A program made the translations under genes and the position numbers. Below are positions 15,051-22,919 of a stretch of DNA of 64,000 nucleotides, in pieces. Each line of letters opens with the position of its first letter. Position 1 is the first letter of the stretch. Under the pieces are notes generated by a model that saw nothing but the letters and a program-made list of their open reading frames with translations, was not told where the DNA came from and ran no database searches. The stretch is from Nocardioides xinjiangensis (GTDB lineage: Bacteria > Actinomycetota > Actinomycetes > Propionibacteriales > Nocardioidaceae), in the NCBI RefSeq assembly GCF_017916455.1, contig NZ_JAFMSY010000001.1, positions 2,268,053-2,332,052 on the forward strand, written 5' to 3'.

Positions 15051-16684
15051 CCGACCTCCAGCAGCGGCCGTCCGACGACCGCCAGGCCACCGCACTGCCC
15101 CCCGACCTCACCGTCCGCGAGCTCGGGCGCTGGACGTGGCGCCAGCTCACCTCGATGCGGACGGCCCTCGTGCTGCTCCTGCTCCTGGCCCTCGCCGCGA
15201 TCCCGGGCTCGGTGATCCCGCAGGAGGACATCGACTCCCTCGCGGTGTCCCAGTGGCGCGACGACCACCCCCGCCTGGCCCCGATCTGGGACCGGCTCGA
15301 CCTGTTCTCCGTCTACGGCTCGGTGTGGTTCTCCGCCATCTACCTGCTGCTCATGGTGTCGCTGGTCGGGTGCATCATCCCGCGGCTCCTCGTGTACGCC
15401 CGCGCGCTGCGCGCCCGGCCGCCGAGGGCCCCCCGCCACCTGTCCCGCCTGCCCGAGAGCGCGTCGTACACCACCGGCGACGCCCCCGAGGCCGTGCTCG
15501 GCCGTGCCGCGGACGTGCTGCGGGGCCGACGGTTCCGCGTGGAGCCGGACGACGGTGCCGTCGCAGCGGAGCGCGGCTACCTGCGCGAGGCCGGCAACCT
15601 GGTCTTCCACCTCGCCGTCATCGTCGTGCTGGTGGGCGTCGCCGCGGGCAGCCTGTTCGGCTACAAGGGCGGCGTCATCATGCTCAACGGCGAGGACTAC
15701 GGCTTCTCCAACAACCTCACCCAGTACGACGACTTCGCCCCCGGTGCGCTCTTCGACCCCGACGTGATGGAGCCGTTCTCGTTCAGCATCACCGACTTCC
15801 AGGTCGACTGGCTGACCGAGGGCCAGCGCGCCGGCATGGCGCGCGAGTTCGTCGCCGAGCTCGCCTACGAGACCGAGCCGGGCGGCGGGACGAAGTCGTA
15901 CGACCTCAAGGTCAACCACCCGCTGACGATCGGCGGCACCGACGTCTTCCTCATCGGGCACGGCTACGCCCCGGTGATCACCGTCCGCGACGGGGAGGGC
16001 GAGGTCACCAAGAGCGGCCCGGTCGTCTTCCTGCCCACCAACGCCCAGACCTTCGAGTCCTTCGGCGTGGTCAAGGCGCCGTTCGCGCGGCCGGAGCAGA
16101 TCGGCCTCGAGGGCACCTTCTACCCGACGTTCGCGATGGGGGAGGACGCCGAGGGCAACCTCAGCATGCCCGGCTCGATCTGGGGCGACGCCCTCGACCC
16201 GCTGATCTCGATGAGCGTGTGGACCGGGGACCTGGGCGTCGACGACGGCAGCGCCTCGTCGGTCTACGTCCTCGACAAGGCCGGCGCGACCCAGGTGACG
16301 GAGGCCGACGGCCGGCCGTTCCGCCTGGACCTGCGCCCCGGCGAGACCGCGAAGCTCCCCGACGGTCTGGGGACCGTCACCTTCGACGGGCTCGAGCGGT
16401 GGAACAAGATCCAGATCAGCCGCAGCCCCGGCAAGCTGGTGGCGCTCGCGGGCGTGGTGCTCGCGCTGCTCGGCCTGCTGGGCTCGCTGTTCGTGCGCCC
16501 GCGCCGGATGTGGGTGCGCGCGCGGCGCCAGGACGACGGCACCACGCTCGTCGAGGTGGCCCGGCTCGACCGGTCGTCGGGAGGCGACCCCGAGGACGGC
16601 GCTGCCGAGCTCGCCGCGGTCGTGGCCGCGCTGCAGGGCGCGGACGACGACACGACCACCAGCAACGAGAAGGAGCAGCCATGA
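15047..16684 (+). CDS. resB: Cytochrome c biogenesis protein ResB
   Basis: The 545 residues show the ResB/Ccs1 pattern: three N-terminal membrane helices (RTALVLLLLLALAAIPGS, WFSAIYLLLMVSLVGC, NLVFHLAVIVVLVGVAAG), a large external domain from about 210 to 460, and a last helix (KLVALAGVVLALLGLLGS) before a short acidic tail. With CcsB it forms the System II heme lyase that exports heme and attaches it to CXXCH motifs. The GTG overlaps the ccdA stop and the TGA overlaps the ccsB ATG. Confidence 0.94.
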   Translation: MTDLQQRPSDDRQATALPPDLTVRELGRWTWRQLTSMRTALVLLLLLALAAIPGSVIPQEDIDSLAVSQWRDDHPRLAPIWDRLDLFSVYGSVWFSAIYLLLMVSLVGCIIPRLLVYARALRARPPRAPRHLSRLPESASYTTGDAPEAVLGRAADVLRGRRFRVEPDDGAVAAERGYLREAGNLVFHLAVIVVLVGVAAGSLFGYKGGVIMLNGEDYGFSNNLTQYDDFAPGALFDPDVMEPFSFSITDFQVDWLTEGQRAGMAREFVAELAYETEPGGGTKSYDLKVNHPLTIGGTDVFLIGHGYAPVITVRDGEGEVTKSGPVVFLPTNAQTFESFGVVKAPFARPEQIGLEGTFYPTFAMGEDAEGNLSMPGSIWGDALDPLISMSVWTGDLGVDDGSASSVYVLDKAGATQVTEADGRPFRLDLRPGETAKLPDGLGTVTFDGLERWNKIQISRSPGKLVALAGVVLALLGLLGSLFVRPRRMWVRARRQDDGTTLVEVARLDRSSGGDPEDGAAELAAVVAALQGADDDTTTSNEKEQP

Positions 16685-17667
16685 CCGACGAGTGGTGGGA
16701 GACGTTCAGCTACCAGGGCGTCATCGCGGCCGCAGTGCTGTACTTCCTCGCGATGCTCGCCTACTTCTTGGAGCTGGCCGGGCTGCGGTCGGTGTCGAAG
16801 GACGAGGAGCTCGACAGCCGTCGTACGGCGGTGGCCGGCCGCCTCGGCCTCGTGCTGGCGGGTTTCGCCGTGGTCGTCCACCTCGTCGCGCTCGTCGCGC
16901 GGGGCCTCGCCGCCGACCCGAACCGGGTGCCGTGGGGCAACATGTACGAGTTCACGATCTCGGGCACCTTCGTGGTCGGGCTGATCTTCGTGGTCGCCGC
17001 GCTCCGCACCGACGTCGAGTGGCTCGGACCGCTCGTCACGACCTTCGTGGTGGCCGCGCTGATGGCGGCGTTCCTCGGCCTCGACGACGCCGTGCTGCCG
17101 CTGCCGGACGCCCTCAACTCGCCGTGGCTGGTGATCCACGTGGTCTCCGCAGTGATTTCCACCGGCGCGTTCACGATCGGGGCGCTGCTCTCCGGGCTCT
17201 ACCTGGTCAAGGCCCGCTCGACCGCGACCACGGGCTACCTGGCGCGCGTCCCCGACCCCAAGGTCCTCGACCGGCTCTCCTACCGGATGCACGCCTTCGG
17301 CTTCCCGGTGTGGACCTTCGCCGTCCTTATCACCGGGCCGATCTGGGCCCACCAGGCGTGGGGCGCCTACTGGAACTGGGACCCCAAGGAGGTGTGGGCC
17401 TTCATCACCTGGGTCGTCTACGCCGCCTACCTGCACGCCCGCGCGACGGCGGGCTGGCGCGGGCGCAACGCCGCGGTGCTGGCGCTGGTCGGTGCCGCGA
17501 CGCTGTGGTTCAACTTCATCGGCATCAACTTCTTCAGCTCGTCCAGCCAGCACTCCTACGCCGAGGGCGCCCGGCAGGAGCGGTCAGTCGTCCTCCGGGT
17601 CGCGGGGCCGGTCGAGACCGCGCAGGAAGTCGGGGTCGTCGTCGGGGCCGATCACGCGCGGGCGTGA
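16681..17667 (+). CDS. ccsB: Cytochrome c biogenesis protein CcsB (CcsA family)
   Basis: This 328-residue membrane protein contains the tryptophan-rich heme-handling loop WGAYWNWDPKEVWAFITW and conserved histidines flanking it (VIHVVSAVIS, MHAFGFP), diagnostic of the System II heme lyase partner of ResB. Family proteins usually end soon after the segment HSYA. Here a further 34 residues (EGARQERSVVL...) follow, reading antisense through the 3' half of the small gene at 17584-17760. The tail is probably the result of a lost stop codon. Confidence 0.93.
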   Translation: MTDEWWETFSYQGVIAAAVLYFLAMLAYFLELAGLRSVSKDEELDSRRTAVAGRLGLVLAGFAVVVHLVALVARGLAADPNRVPWGNMYEFTISGTFVVGLIFVVAALRTDVEWLGPLVTTFVVAALMAAFLGLDDAVLPLPDALNSPWLVIHVVSAVISTGAFTIGALLSGLYLVKARSTATTGYLARVPDPKVLDRLSYRMHAFGFPVWTFAVLITGPIWAHQAWGAYWNWDPKEVWAFITWVVYAAYLHARATAGWRGRNAAVLALVGAATLWFNFIGINFFSSSSQHSYAEGARQERSVVLRVAGPVETAQEVGVVVGADHARA

Positions 17668-17760
17668 CGTCGTCCCCCCGTCCAGGCGCCGCAGCGTCAG
17701 CTTGACCAGGAACCACACGACGACCGCTATCAAGGCGACGACGAGCAGGACCTTCAGCAT
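17584..17760 (-). CDS. Small single-helix membrane protein (58 aa)
   Basis: A 58-residue frame reads MLKVLLVVALIAVVVWFLVK as an N-terminal membrane helix, then LTLRRLDGGTTSRPRV and an acidic cytoplasmic tail GPDDDPDFLRGLDRPRDPEDD. Its ATG directly follows GGAGGA, too close for a normal ribosome site, but TACATT six bases upstream suggests a leaderless transcript. It converges on ccsB and overlaps its unusual C-terminal extension by 84 bases. No function is known. Coding potential is supported by the helix plus charged-tail design and the promoter. Confidence 0.7.
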   Translation of the reverse strand: MLKVLLVVALIAVVVWFLVKLTLRRLDGGTTSRPRVIGPDDDPDFLRGLDRPRDPEDD

Positions 17761-17766
17761 TCCTCC

Positions 17767-17772
17767 AATGTA
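17767..17772 (-). promoter_or_regulatory. -10 element for the 58-aa membrane protein
   Basis: TACATT lies six bases before the ATG at 17760, back to back with the TAGGCT element of the divergent gene. Confidence 0.5.
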
Positions 17773-17784
17773 GTAGGGGGCCCC

Positions 17785-17790
17785 TAGGCT
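17785..17790 (+). promoter_or_regulatory. -10 element for leaderless DUF4229 gene
   Basis: TAGGCT is followed by GGAGGC and then the GTG at 17797. Confidence 0.6.
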
Positions 17791-17796
17791 GGAGGC

Positions 17797-18060
17797 GTGA
17801 AGGAGTTCGTGGTCTACACGCTCATGCGGGTCGTGCTGTTCGTGGCGGCGTTCGCCGTCGTCGTCGGAATCATGGCGTTGCTCCTCGACGGCCGCTACAA
17901 CCTGTTCTGGTCGGTCATCCTCGCCTTCCTCATCTCCGGCGTCGCGTCGTACTTCCTCCTCGACCGCCAGCGCGAGGCGTTCGCCCGGCGCGTGGAGGCG
18001 CGCGCGGCGCGGGCGTCCGCGGCGTTCGAGGAGCGCAAGGCGCGCGAGGACTCGGACTGA
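17797..18060 (+). CDS. DUF4229 family membrane protein
   Basis: The 87-residue protein has two membrane helices (VVLFVAAFAVVVGIMALLL and FWSVILAFLISGVASYFLL) followed by DRQREAFARRVEARAARASAAFEERKA, a long charged helix. This is the DUF4229 layout, found in actinobacteria between the cytochrome c maturation genes and menA. No activity is known. Transcription probably starts at the GTG itself. Confidence 0.85.
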   Translation: MKEFVVYTLMRVVLFVAAFAVVVGIMALLLDGRYNLFWSVILAFLISGVASYFLLDRQREAFARRVEARAARASAAFEERKAREDSD

Positions 18061-18080
18061 CGCGAGGCGGCTCCGGCGGC

Positions 18081-19187
18081 ATGTCGACGCTGCGGGTGAC
18101 CCGGCGCCAGGCGCTGGCCTGGCGGATGCGGCGACAGCACCTGTCGGTGCCCGGCGCCTCGGGCGCGGCGGGCGCGGGCGACGCGGGCGAGGTCGTCCGC
18201 ACCCTGGCAGCGCTGTCGGTCTTCGGGTCCGACCCCGACCTCGCCGTGCGCCGCCGGCTCGCCGAGCCGCGACAGCCGGGTGAGGTGCAGCGCGCCCTGC
18301 GCGACGGCCGGCTGCTGCGCACCTTCTCCTTCCGCGGCTCCGTGCAGGTCATGGCGCCCGAGACCGCGGGGTCCTACCTCGCGCTGCGCGCGGCCGGGAG
18401 GCAGTGGGAGCTGGCCAGCTGGGTGGAGCACTACCGGCTGCGGGCCGAGGACTGGCCCGACCTGAGGGCGGCCGTCCGCGAGGTCGTCGCCGGCGGACCG
18501 GTGCCGCCGCAGGCGGTGGCCGACGCGCTCGCGGGCAGCGCCCGCTTCGGGCACCTCGCCCGCGAGTTCGCCGAGCCCAACCACACCTTCCTCAAGCCCT
18601 TCGCCTGGCAGGGCGACATCGCCCTGGGACCCGAGCTCGACGGCCCGCTGGCCCTGCAGAGCCCGACGGCCGCACCCGGCTGGGCAGGCGTCCCCCCTCT
18701 CGACGAGGCGGGGCGCCGGGCGGTGCGGGAGTACGTCGGCGCCTACGGGCCGGCCGCTCCCGAGCACCTGCACTACTGGCTCGGCGAGGGTCTCAGCGCG
18801 GGCCGCAGGCGCATCGACCGTTGGTGGGACGAGCTGCACGGCGACCTGGCCGAGGTCGACGTCGAGGGCGAGCCGCGCTGGGTCCTCGCCGACCACGCCG
18901 ACGAGCTCGCCGCCGTGCCTCCCGAGCCGACGGTGCTGCTCCTGCCCGCCAAGGACGCCTGGGTGATGGGCCCGGGCACCAAGGACACCTGGGTGGTGCC
19001 CCCGGAGCACCGGGCGGCGATGACGCGCGTCGCCAACCCGGTCGTCGTCGACGGCGTCGTGCGCGGGACCTGGCGCACCGACGGCGACGTGCTGGAGGTC
19101 GCGGCACCGCCGTCCGCGGGCCTGACGGCCGAGGCGGACCGGCTGGGTGCGCTGCTCGGGGTCGGGCTGCGGCTCAGAACCCCGTGA
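18081..19187 (+). CDS. Winged-helix DNA-binding domain protein (AlkZ/YcaQ-like family)
   Basis: The 368 residues match the HTH_42 family: LRVTRRQALAWRMRRQHL at the start, a winged-helix region with LRTFSFRGSVQVMAPE and a C-terminal domain containing LLLPAKDAWVMGPG and NPVVVDGVVRGTWR. The family includes AlkZ DNA glycosylases that unhook crosslinks, but many actinobacterial members are uncharacterized and no catalytic motif can be assigned here. It follows DUF4229 by 20 bases and overlaps the convergent acetyltransferase gene by 14 bases. Confidence 0.8.
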   Translation: MSTLRVTRRQALAWRMRRQHLSVPGASGAAGAGDAGEVVRTLAALSVFGSDPDLAVRRRLAEPRQPGEVQRALRDGRLLRTFSFRGSVQVMAPETAGSYLALRAAGRQWELASWVEHYRLRAEDWPDLRAAVREVVAGGPVPPQAVADALAGSARFGHLAREFAEPNHTFLKPFAWQGDIALGPELDGPLALQSPTAAPGWAGVPPLDEAGRRAVREYVGAYGPAAPEHLHYWLGEGLSAGRRRIDRWWDELHGDLAEVDVEGEPRWVLADHADELAAVPPEPTVLLLPAKDAWVMGPGTKDTWVVPPEHRAAMTRVANPVVVDGVVRGTWRTDGDVLEVAAPPSAGLTAEADRLGALLGVGLRLRTP

Positions 19188-20430
19188 GGCTGTAGGGCGG
19201 CTCGGCCAGGTCGGCCATCGCAGCGAACCGGCGTACGGCGGCGTCCTGACCCCTGACCCGGCCGGCGCGGTGCAGCAGGAGCACCGGCACGGCGCTCAGG
19301 TAGAGCGATCCGAGCGTCTCGGCGGTGAGGCCGACGTCGGGCGCGCGGTCGGTGGGGGACACCGTCGCCACCCTGTCCGACGTCGCCAGCTCGAAGCCGC
19401 CCGCCGCGTGGCCCTGCGGGTCGTCCACCTCCACGACGACCGTCCCGTCCGCCGCCCACGGGCGGGCGGCGAGAGCGCGCGGCACGTCGAGGACGCGGAG
19501 CCAGAGGAACTCCGGCACCTCGGTCGTGCTCACGCGGTTGAGGTCGGTGAGCGCCCATGCGAGCGGGTCGTCGGGGTGGAAGAGGTTGAAGCCCACCTTC
19601 GTGACACGGTCCATCCCTGCGAGGAACGACCACAGTCCCAGCTGCGCCTCGGGACCGAGCGCGATCATCTCCTCGACCCGCACCGAGTCCTTCTCGCCGT
19701 GCTTGAAGACGACGAAGCCGTCGACGGTGCCGGTGGCGTCGAGGTGCACGGCCACCCGGATCTTGCGGTTGGGGCCGCCGGCGGTGAAGTCGTACGCGCC
19801 GGTGTGGATGTCCTCGTACTGCGCGGGCCACTCGACCGAGCCGCGCTGCCGTGCGTGGAACGCGTCGAACACCGCCTTCAGGTGCCGCCAGGCGGTCCCG
19901 GGCTCGACGAGCTCGACACGGCCGGGGTCGACGAACGAGCGCATCGCGAAGCCGGTCGTCGTGTCGACGTCGACGCCCTGCCGGAAGGTGGCCGGCCCGA
20001 ACCCCCACCGACCGTAGATCGTGGCCTCCGACGCGGTGAGCGCCGCCATCGGCACGCCCTGTGCCACGGCGTCGGCCAGGTCGTCCTCGACGAGCCGGCG
20101 GAGCAGCCCGCGGCGGCGGTGGGCCGGGCTGGTGGTGACGTCGGTGATCATCCGCAGGGGGAGGAGCTCCCGGCCGGCGTTGAGGGTCTTGTCGAAGCTG
20201 GCGTACGTGGCGACCGGCATCGGACCGGCGCCGAACTCGCCCTCGGGCAGCCAGGCGCCGCGGACGATCACGCGGTCGGTGCGGTAGTGCGCGACCCAGC
20301 GCTCGACCATCTCGTCCTCGGGCCGGTCGTCGCGGAAGCCGCGCATGACCGCCTCGATCCAGCCGCGGCGTCGGGCGGCGGCCTCGGTGCCGTCGTCGGA
20401 GAAGTCGAGGATCGCGAAGTCGTAGTCCAC
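19174..20430 (-). CDS. GNAT N-acetyltransferase, Eis family
   Basis: A 418-residue protein with an N-terminal GNAT domain (acetyl-CoA loop ITDVTTSPAHRRRGLLRRLV near 115-135, TASEATIYGRWGFGPAT), a second acetyltransferase-like domain and a C-terminal sterol-carrier-like domain ending YSLTGF. This three-part design is typical of Eis, which acetylates aminoglycosides and other amines in mycobacteria; the natural substrate is unknown. GTG 20430 follows TAGCGT by six bases. The 3' end overlaps the convergent winged-helix gene. Confidence 0.88.
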   Translation of the reverse strand: MDYDFAILDFSDDGTEAAARRRGWIEAVMRGFRDDRPEDEMVERWVAHYRTDRVIVRGAWLPEGEFGAGPMPVATYASFDKTLNAGRELLPLRMITDVTTSPAHRRRGLLRRLVEDDLADAVAQGVPMAALTASEATIYGRWGFGPATFRQGVDVDTTTGFAMRSFVDPGRVELVEPGTAWRHLKAVFDAFHARQRGSVEWPAQYEDIHTGAYDFTAGGPNRKIRVAVHLDATGTVDGFVVFKHGEKDSVRVEEMIALGPEAQLGLWSFLAGMDRVTKVGFNLFHPDDPLAWALTDLNRVSTTEVPEFLWLRVLDVPRALAARPWAADGTVVVEVDDPQGHAAGGFELATSDRVATVSPTDRAPDVGLTAETLGSLYLSAVPVLLLHRAGRVRGQDAAVRRFAAMADLAEPPYSLTGF

Positions 20431-20436
20431 GCGGTC

Positions 20437-20442
20437 ACGCTA
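20437..20442 (-). promoter_or_regulatory. -10 element for leaderless Eis-like gene
   Basis: TAGCGT, six bases, then GTG at 20430. Confidence 0.6.
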
Positions 20443-20489
20443 GTGAGGGCGGGACCGCGCCGGCCACGGGTTATCCGGCCGCGGCCGGG

Positions 20490-21365
20490 TCAGCCCGCGA
20501 CGACGAGCGGCACGGCGACCAGCACCGACCACAGCAGCTCGGACGCCCCCGTGGCGGCGAGGACCGGCACGAGGGCGGGCCCGGCGGCACCCGCCAGCAC
20601 CGCACGGGCGGGGGCGGCCGCGCGGACCAGGAAGCCGAGCCCGGCCAGCGCCCACCACGTGGTGGCGGCACCGACCGCCACCACCGCAGCCGCGGCGACC
20701 AGCACGAGGAAGGCGTAGAGGTGGCGGGTGCGCTCGTCGCCGAGGCGCACGGCCAGGGTGCGCTTGCCGGCCACCGTGTCGGTGGGGATGTCGCGGAGGT
20801 TGTTGGCGACGAGGATCGCGCAGGCCAGCGCACCGATGCCGACGCCGGCGTAGAGGGCGGGCCACTCCCACGTCCGCGTCTGGACGTACGTCGTCCCGAC
20901 GACCGCGACGAGGCCGAAGAACACGAAGACCATGACCTCGCCGAGGCCGAGGTAGCCGTAGGGCTTGTCCCCGCCGGTGTAGTACCAGGCGGCCACCACG
21001 CACACCAGCCCGACCGCGACCAGCCACCACGCGGTGGTCGCGGCGAGGACCAGGCCGGCTGCGGCGGCCACCCCGAAGGCGGCGAAGGCAGCCGCCTTCA
21101 CCGCGCGGGGGCTCGCTGCCCCCGAGCCGACGAGGCGCATCGGTCCCACCCGGTCGGCGTCGGTGCCGCGGATGCCGTCGGAGTAGTCGTTGGCGTAGTT
21201 GACCCCGACCTGGAGCGCGAGGCTGACCACGAGGGCCAGCAGCGCCTTCCACCAGACGGCCTCCTCGACGTACGCCGCCACGCCGGTGCCGGCGAGCACG
21301 GGCGCGACCGCGGCGGGGAGGGTGCGCGGCCGGGCGCCGGCGATCCAGTCAGCGGTGGAGGTCAC
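20490..21365 (-). CDS. menA: 1,4-dihydroxy-2-naphthoate polyprenyltransferase
   Basis: MenA attaches the polyprenyl tail to dihydroxynaphthoate, the membrane step of menaquinone synthesis. The 291 residues hold both UbiA-family aspartate motifs, NYANDYSDG at 56-64 and NNLRDIPTDTVAGKRTLAVRLG near 185, with about nine membrane helices. The GTG start lies 17 bases inside the end of the upstream MFS gene, so the two are probably co-transcribed. The prenyl donor is likely made by the synthase at 56434. Confidence 0.94.
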   Translation of the reverse strand: MTSTADWIAGARPRTLPAAVAPVLAGTGVAAYVEEAVWWKALLALVVSLALQVGVNYANDYSDGIRGTDADRVGPMRLVGSGAASPRAVKAAAFAAFGVAAAAGLVLAATTAWWLVAVGLVCVVAAWYYTGGDKPYGYLGLGEVMVFVFFGLVAVVGTTYVQTRTWEWPALYAGVGIGALACAILVANNLRDIPTDTVAGKRTLAVRLGDERTRHLYAFLVLVAAAAVVAVGAATTWWALAGLGFLVRAAAPARAVLAGAAGPALVPVLAATGASELLWSVLVAVPLVVAG

Positions 21366-22713
21366 CGGTGGATTCTGGCAGTGGCGCCTCGGGCTCGACG
21401 ATCGAGGGCGGGCCGGCGGTCGCGACCTCCTCGGTGTGGGGGCCGCCGACCCGCGCGTCGGCGAGCACGTCGGCGGGGACGTTCCTCTCGAGGAAGCGTC
21501 GTCCGGAGTGCGCGGCGGAGTGCAGGCCGACAGCGGCCACGGTGACGATCGCGGCGATCGTCAGCCAGCCGAAGGCACCCCAGTGCATCGCGAGGAGGCC
21601 GTAGACGGCGGGCGCCCAGAACCGGCCGAGCGTGTTGCCGAGCTCCGAGACGCCCTGGTAGTCGCCGCGCCGGCGCGGGTCCATCAGCTCGGCCTCGAAG
21701 GTCCAGCCGGAGGCGGAGAGGAAGAGCTCCGCCACCGTCAGGACGACGTGCCCGAGGAAGAACATCGCGATGGTCACCCAGCCCACCGTCTCGTGCGTCG
21801 CGAGGGTGATCAGGCAGGTGAGGACGAAGAAGCAGGTCGAGATCCGGACCGCCCGCAGGGCCGTGTCGACGTCGTGGATGCCGCGCGAGGTGAGGCGGGG
21901 CAGCACGATGCACATCACCGTGTTCGTGGCGAACAGCACCGCCACGAGGACGCGCGGTGCGTCGGTCTCCGCCACCAACCAGAGCGGGATCACGGTGTGG
22001 AGCAGCACCTGGTTGGTCCAGAGGACCCCGGTGAAGAAGGTCACCGCGATCCAGCTGCGGTTGCGGATCGCCGGGATGCCCTCCGGCTTCGCCCTCGGCT
22101 CGGGGCCCCGGACGTCGTGCGTCGCGTCGGGCAGCCGCAGGATGGCGGCGGCGTTGACGACGAAGAGGACGGCGGTCAGGACCGGCGACCAGCGGAGCAC
22201 GTCGGTGCCGAACGCGATCGCGCCACCACTGAGGAACGCACCGAGGCTGAAGCCGACGTTGAGCGCCGAGTACATGTACGCCCGGGACTCCACGCGCTCC
22301 GCAGGCGGCAGCACGTCGATGACGTAGGCGCCGTGGGCGGTGCCGCCGAGGGTGCCGGCGACCTCCATCGCCACTGCGAGGGCGACGTACTCCGGGAAGC
22401 TGTCGACGAACGGCCACGCGAGGAACAGGGCGCTCTGCACGGTCGCGCTCAGCGACCACATCCGCTTCGGCCCGAAGCGGTCGACCAGCTTGCCCATCGG
22501 CACCGCGACGCAGAAGCTCGCGACCGCGGCGATCGTGAGGCCGAGCCCGACCTCGGCCAGCGTCAGCCCGACGACGAACTTGAAGAAGACGGCCGAACCG
22601 GCGAGGAAGGCCCCCTCGCCTGCGGCGAAGAGCAGCGATTGGACGGAGAGCCGCCCAGCGAGGCTGGAGGGCGGGGTGGCGTAGCGGACCAGTGCGGCGA
22701 TCATCGCCGACAT
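21349..22713 (-). CDS. MFS transporter (copy 1)
   Basis: The 454-residue protein has 12 predicted membrane helices and the MFS loop MGKLVDRFGPKRMWS between helices 2 and 3. The substrate cannot be told. It is clearly paralogous to the MFS gene at 29142: both share blocks such as LSVQSLLFAAGEGAFLAGSA / LSVQSILFAIGEGAFVTGSA and TDAPRVLVAVLFATNTVM / TDAPRVLLAWLFGTNTVM. Its 3' end overlaps menA, so the transporter is coupled to a menaquinone gene. ATG 22713 has GGGAGAGA just before it. Confidence 0.9.
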   Translation of the reverse strand: MSAMIAALVRYATPPSSLAGRLSVQSLLFAAGEGAFLAGSAVFFKFVVGLTLAEVGLGLTIAAVASFCVAVPMGKLVDRFGPKRMWSLSATVQSALFLAWPFVDSFPEYVALAVAMEVAGTLGGTAHGAYVIDVLPPAERVESRAYMYSALNVGFSLGAFLSGGAIAFGTDVLRWSPVLTAVLFVVNAAAILRLPDATHDVRGPEPRAKPEGIPAIRNRSWIAVTFFTGVLWTNQVLLHTVIPLWLVAETDAPRVLVAVLFATNTVMCIVLPRLTSRGIHDVDTALRAVRISTCFFVLTCLITLATHETVGWVTIAMFFLGHVVLTVAELFLSASGWTFEAELMDPRRRGDYQGVSELGNTLGRFWAPAVYGLLAMHWGAFGWLTIAAIVTVAAVGLHSAAHSGRRFLERNVPADVLADARVGGPHTEEVATAGPPSIVEPEAPLPESTGDLHR

Positions 22714-22907
22714 TCTCTCCCGGGGCACCGACGGTCGTCCTCCCAATTCCCTCGACCGTCGTAGGGCTCGGTCGTCGCGCAGTCCGATCGTCGGCGGGAA
22801 GCGGCTCGTCGCCGTGCCAGTGGGTCGCGATCCGCGCACCGCGAACACGTTCGAAAACAGTTCTCCACAGATGTCTTCGGGCAGGTCAGGATGTCGGTGA
22901 GGTCTGG

Positions 22908-22913
22908 GAGACT
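22908..22913 (+). promoter_or_regulatory. -10 element for leaderless HNH gene
   Basis: GAGACT, six bases, then the ATG at 22920. CGAAC-AC-GTTCG lies further upstream at 22842-22853. Confidence 0.4.
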
Positions 22914-22919
22914 GGACGC

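Noticed and set aside
22842..22853. LexA (SOS) box before the HNH gene, CGAAC-AC-GTTCG
   Set aside because: Actinobacterial LexA boxes need four bases between CGAAC and GTTCG; only two are present here.
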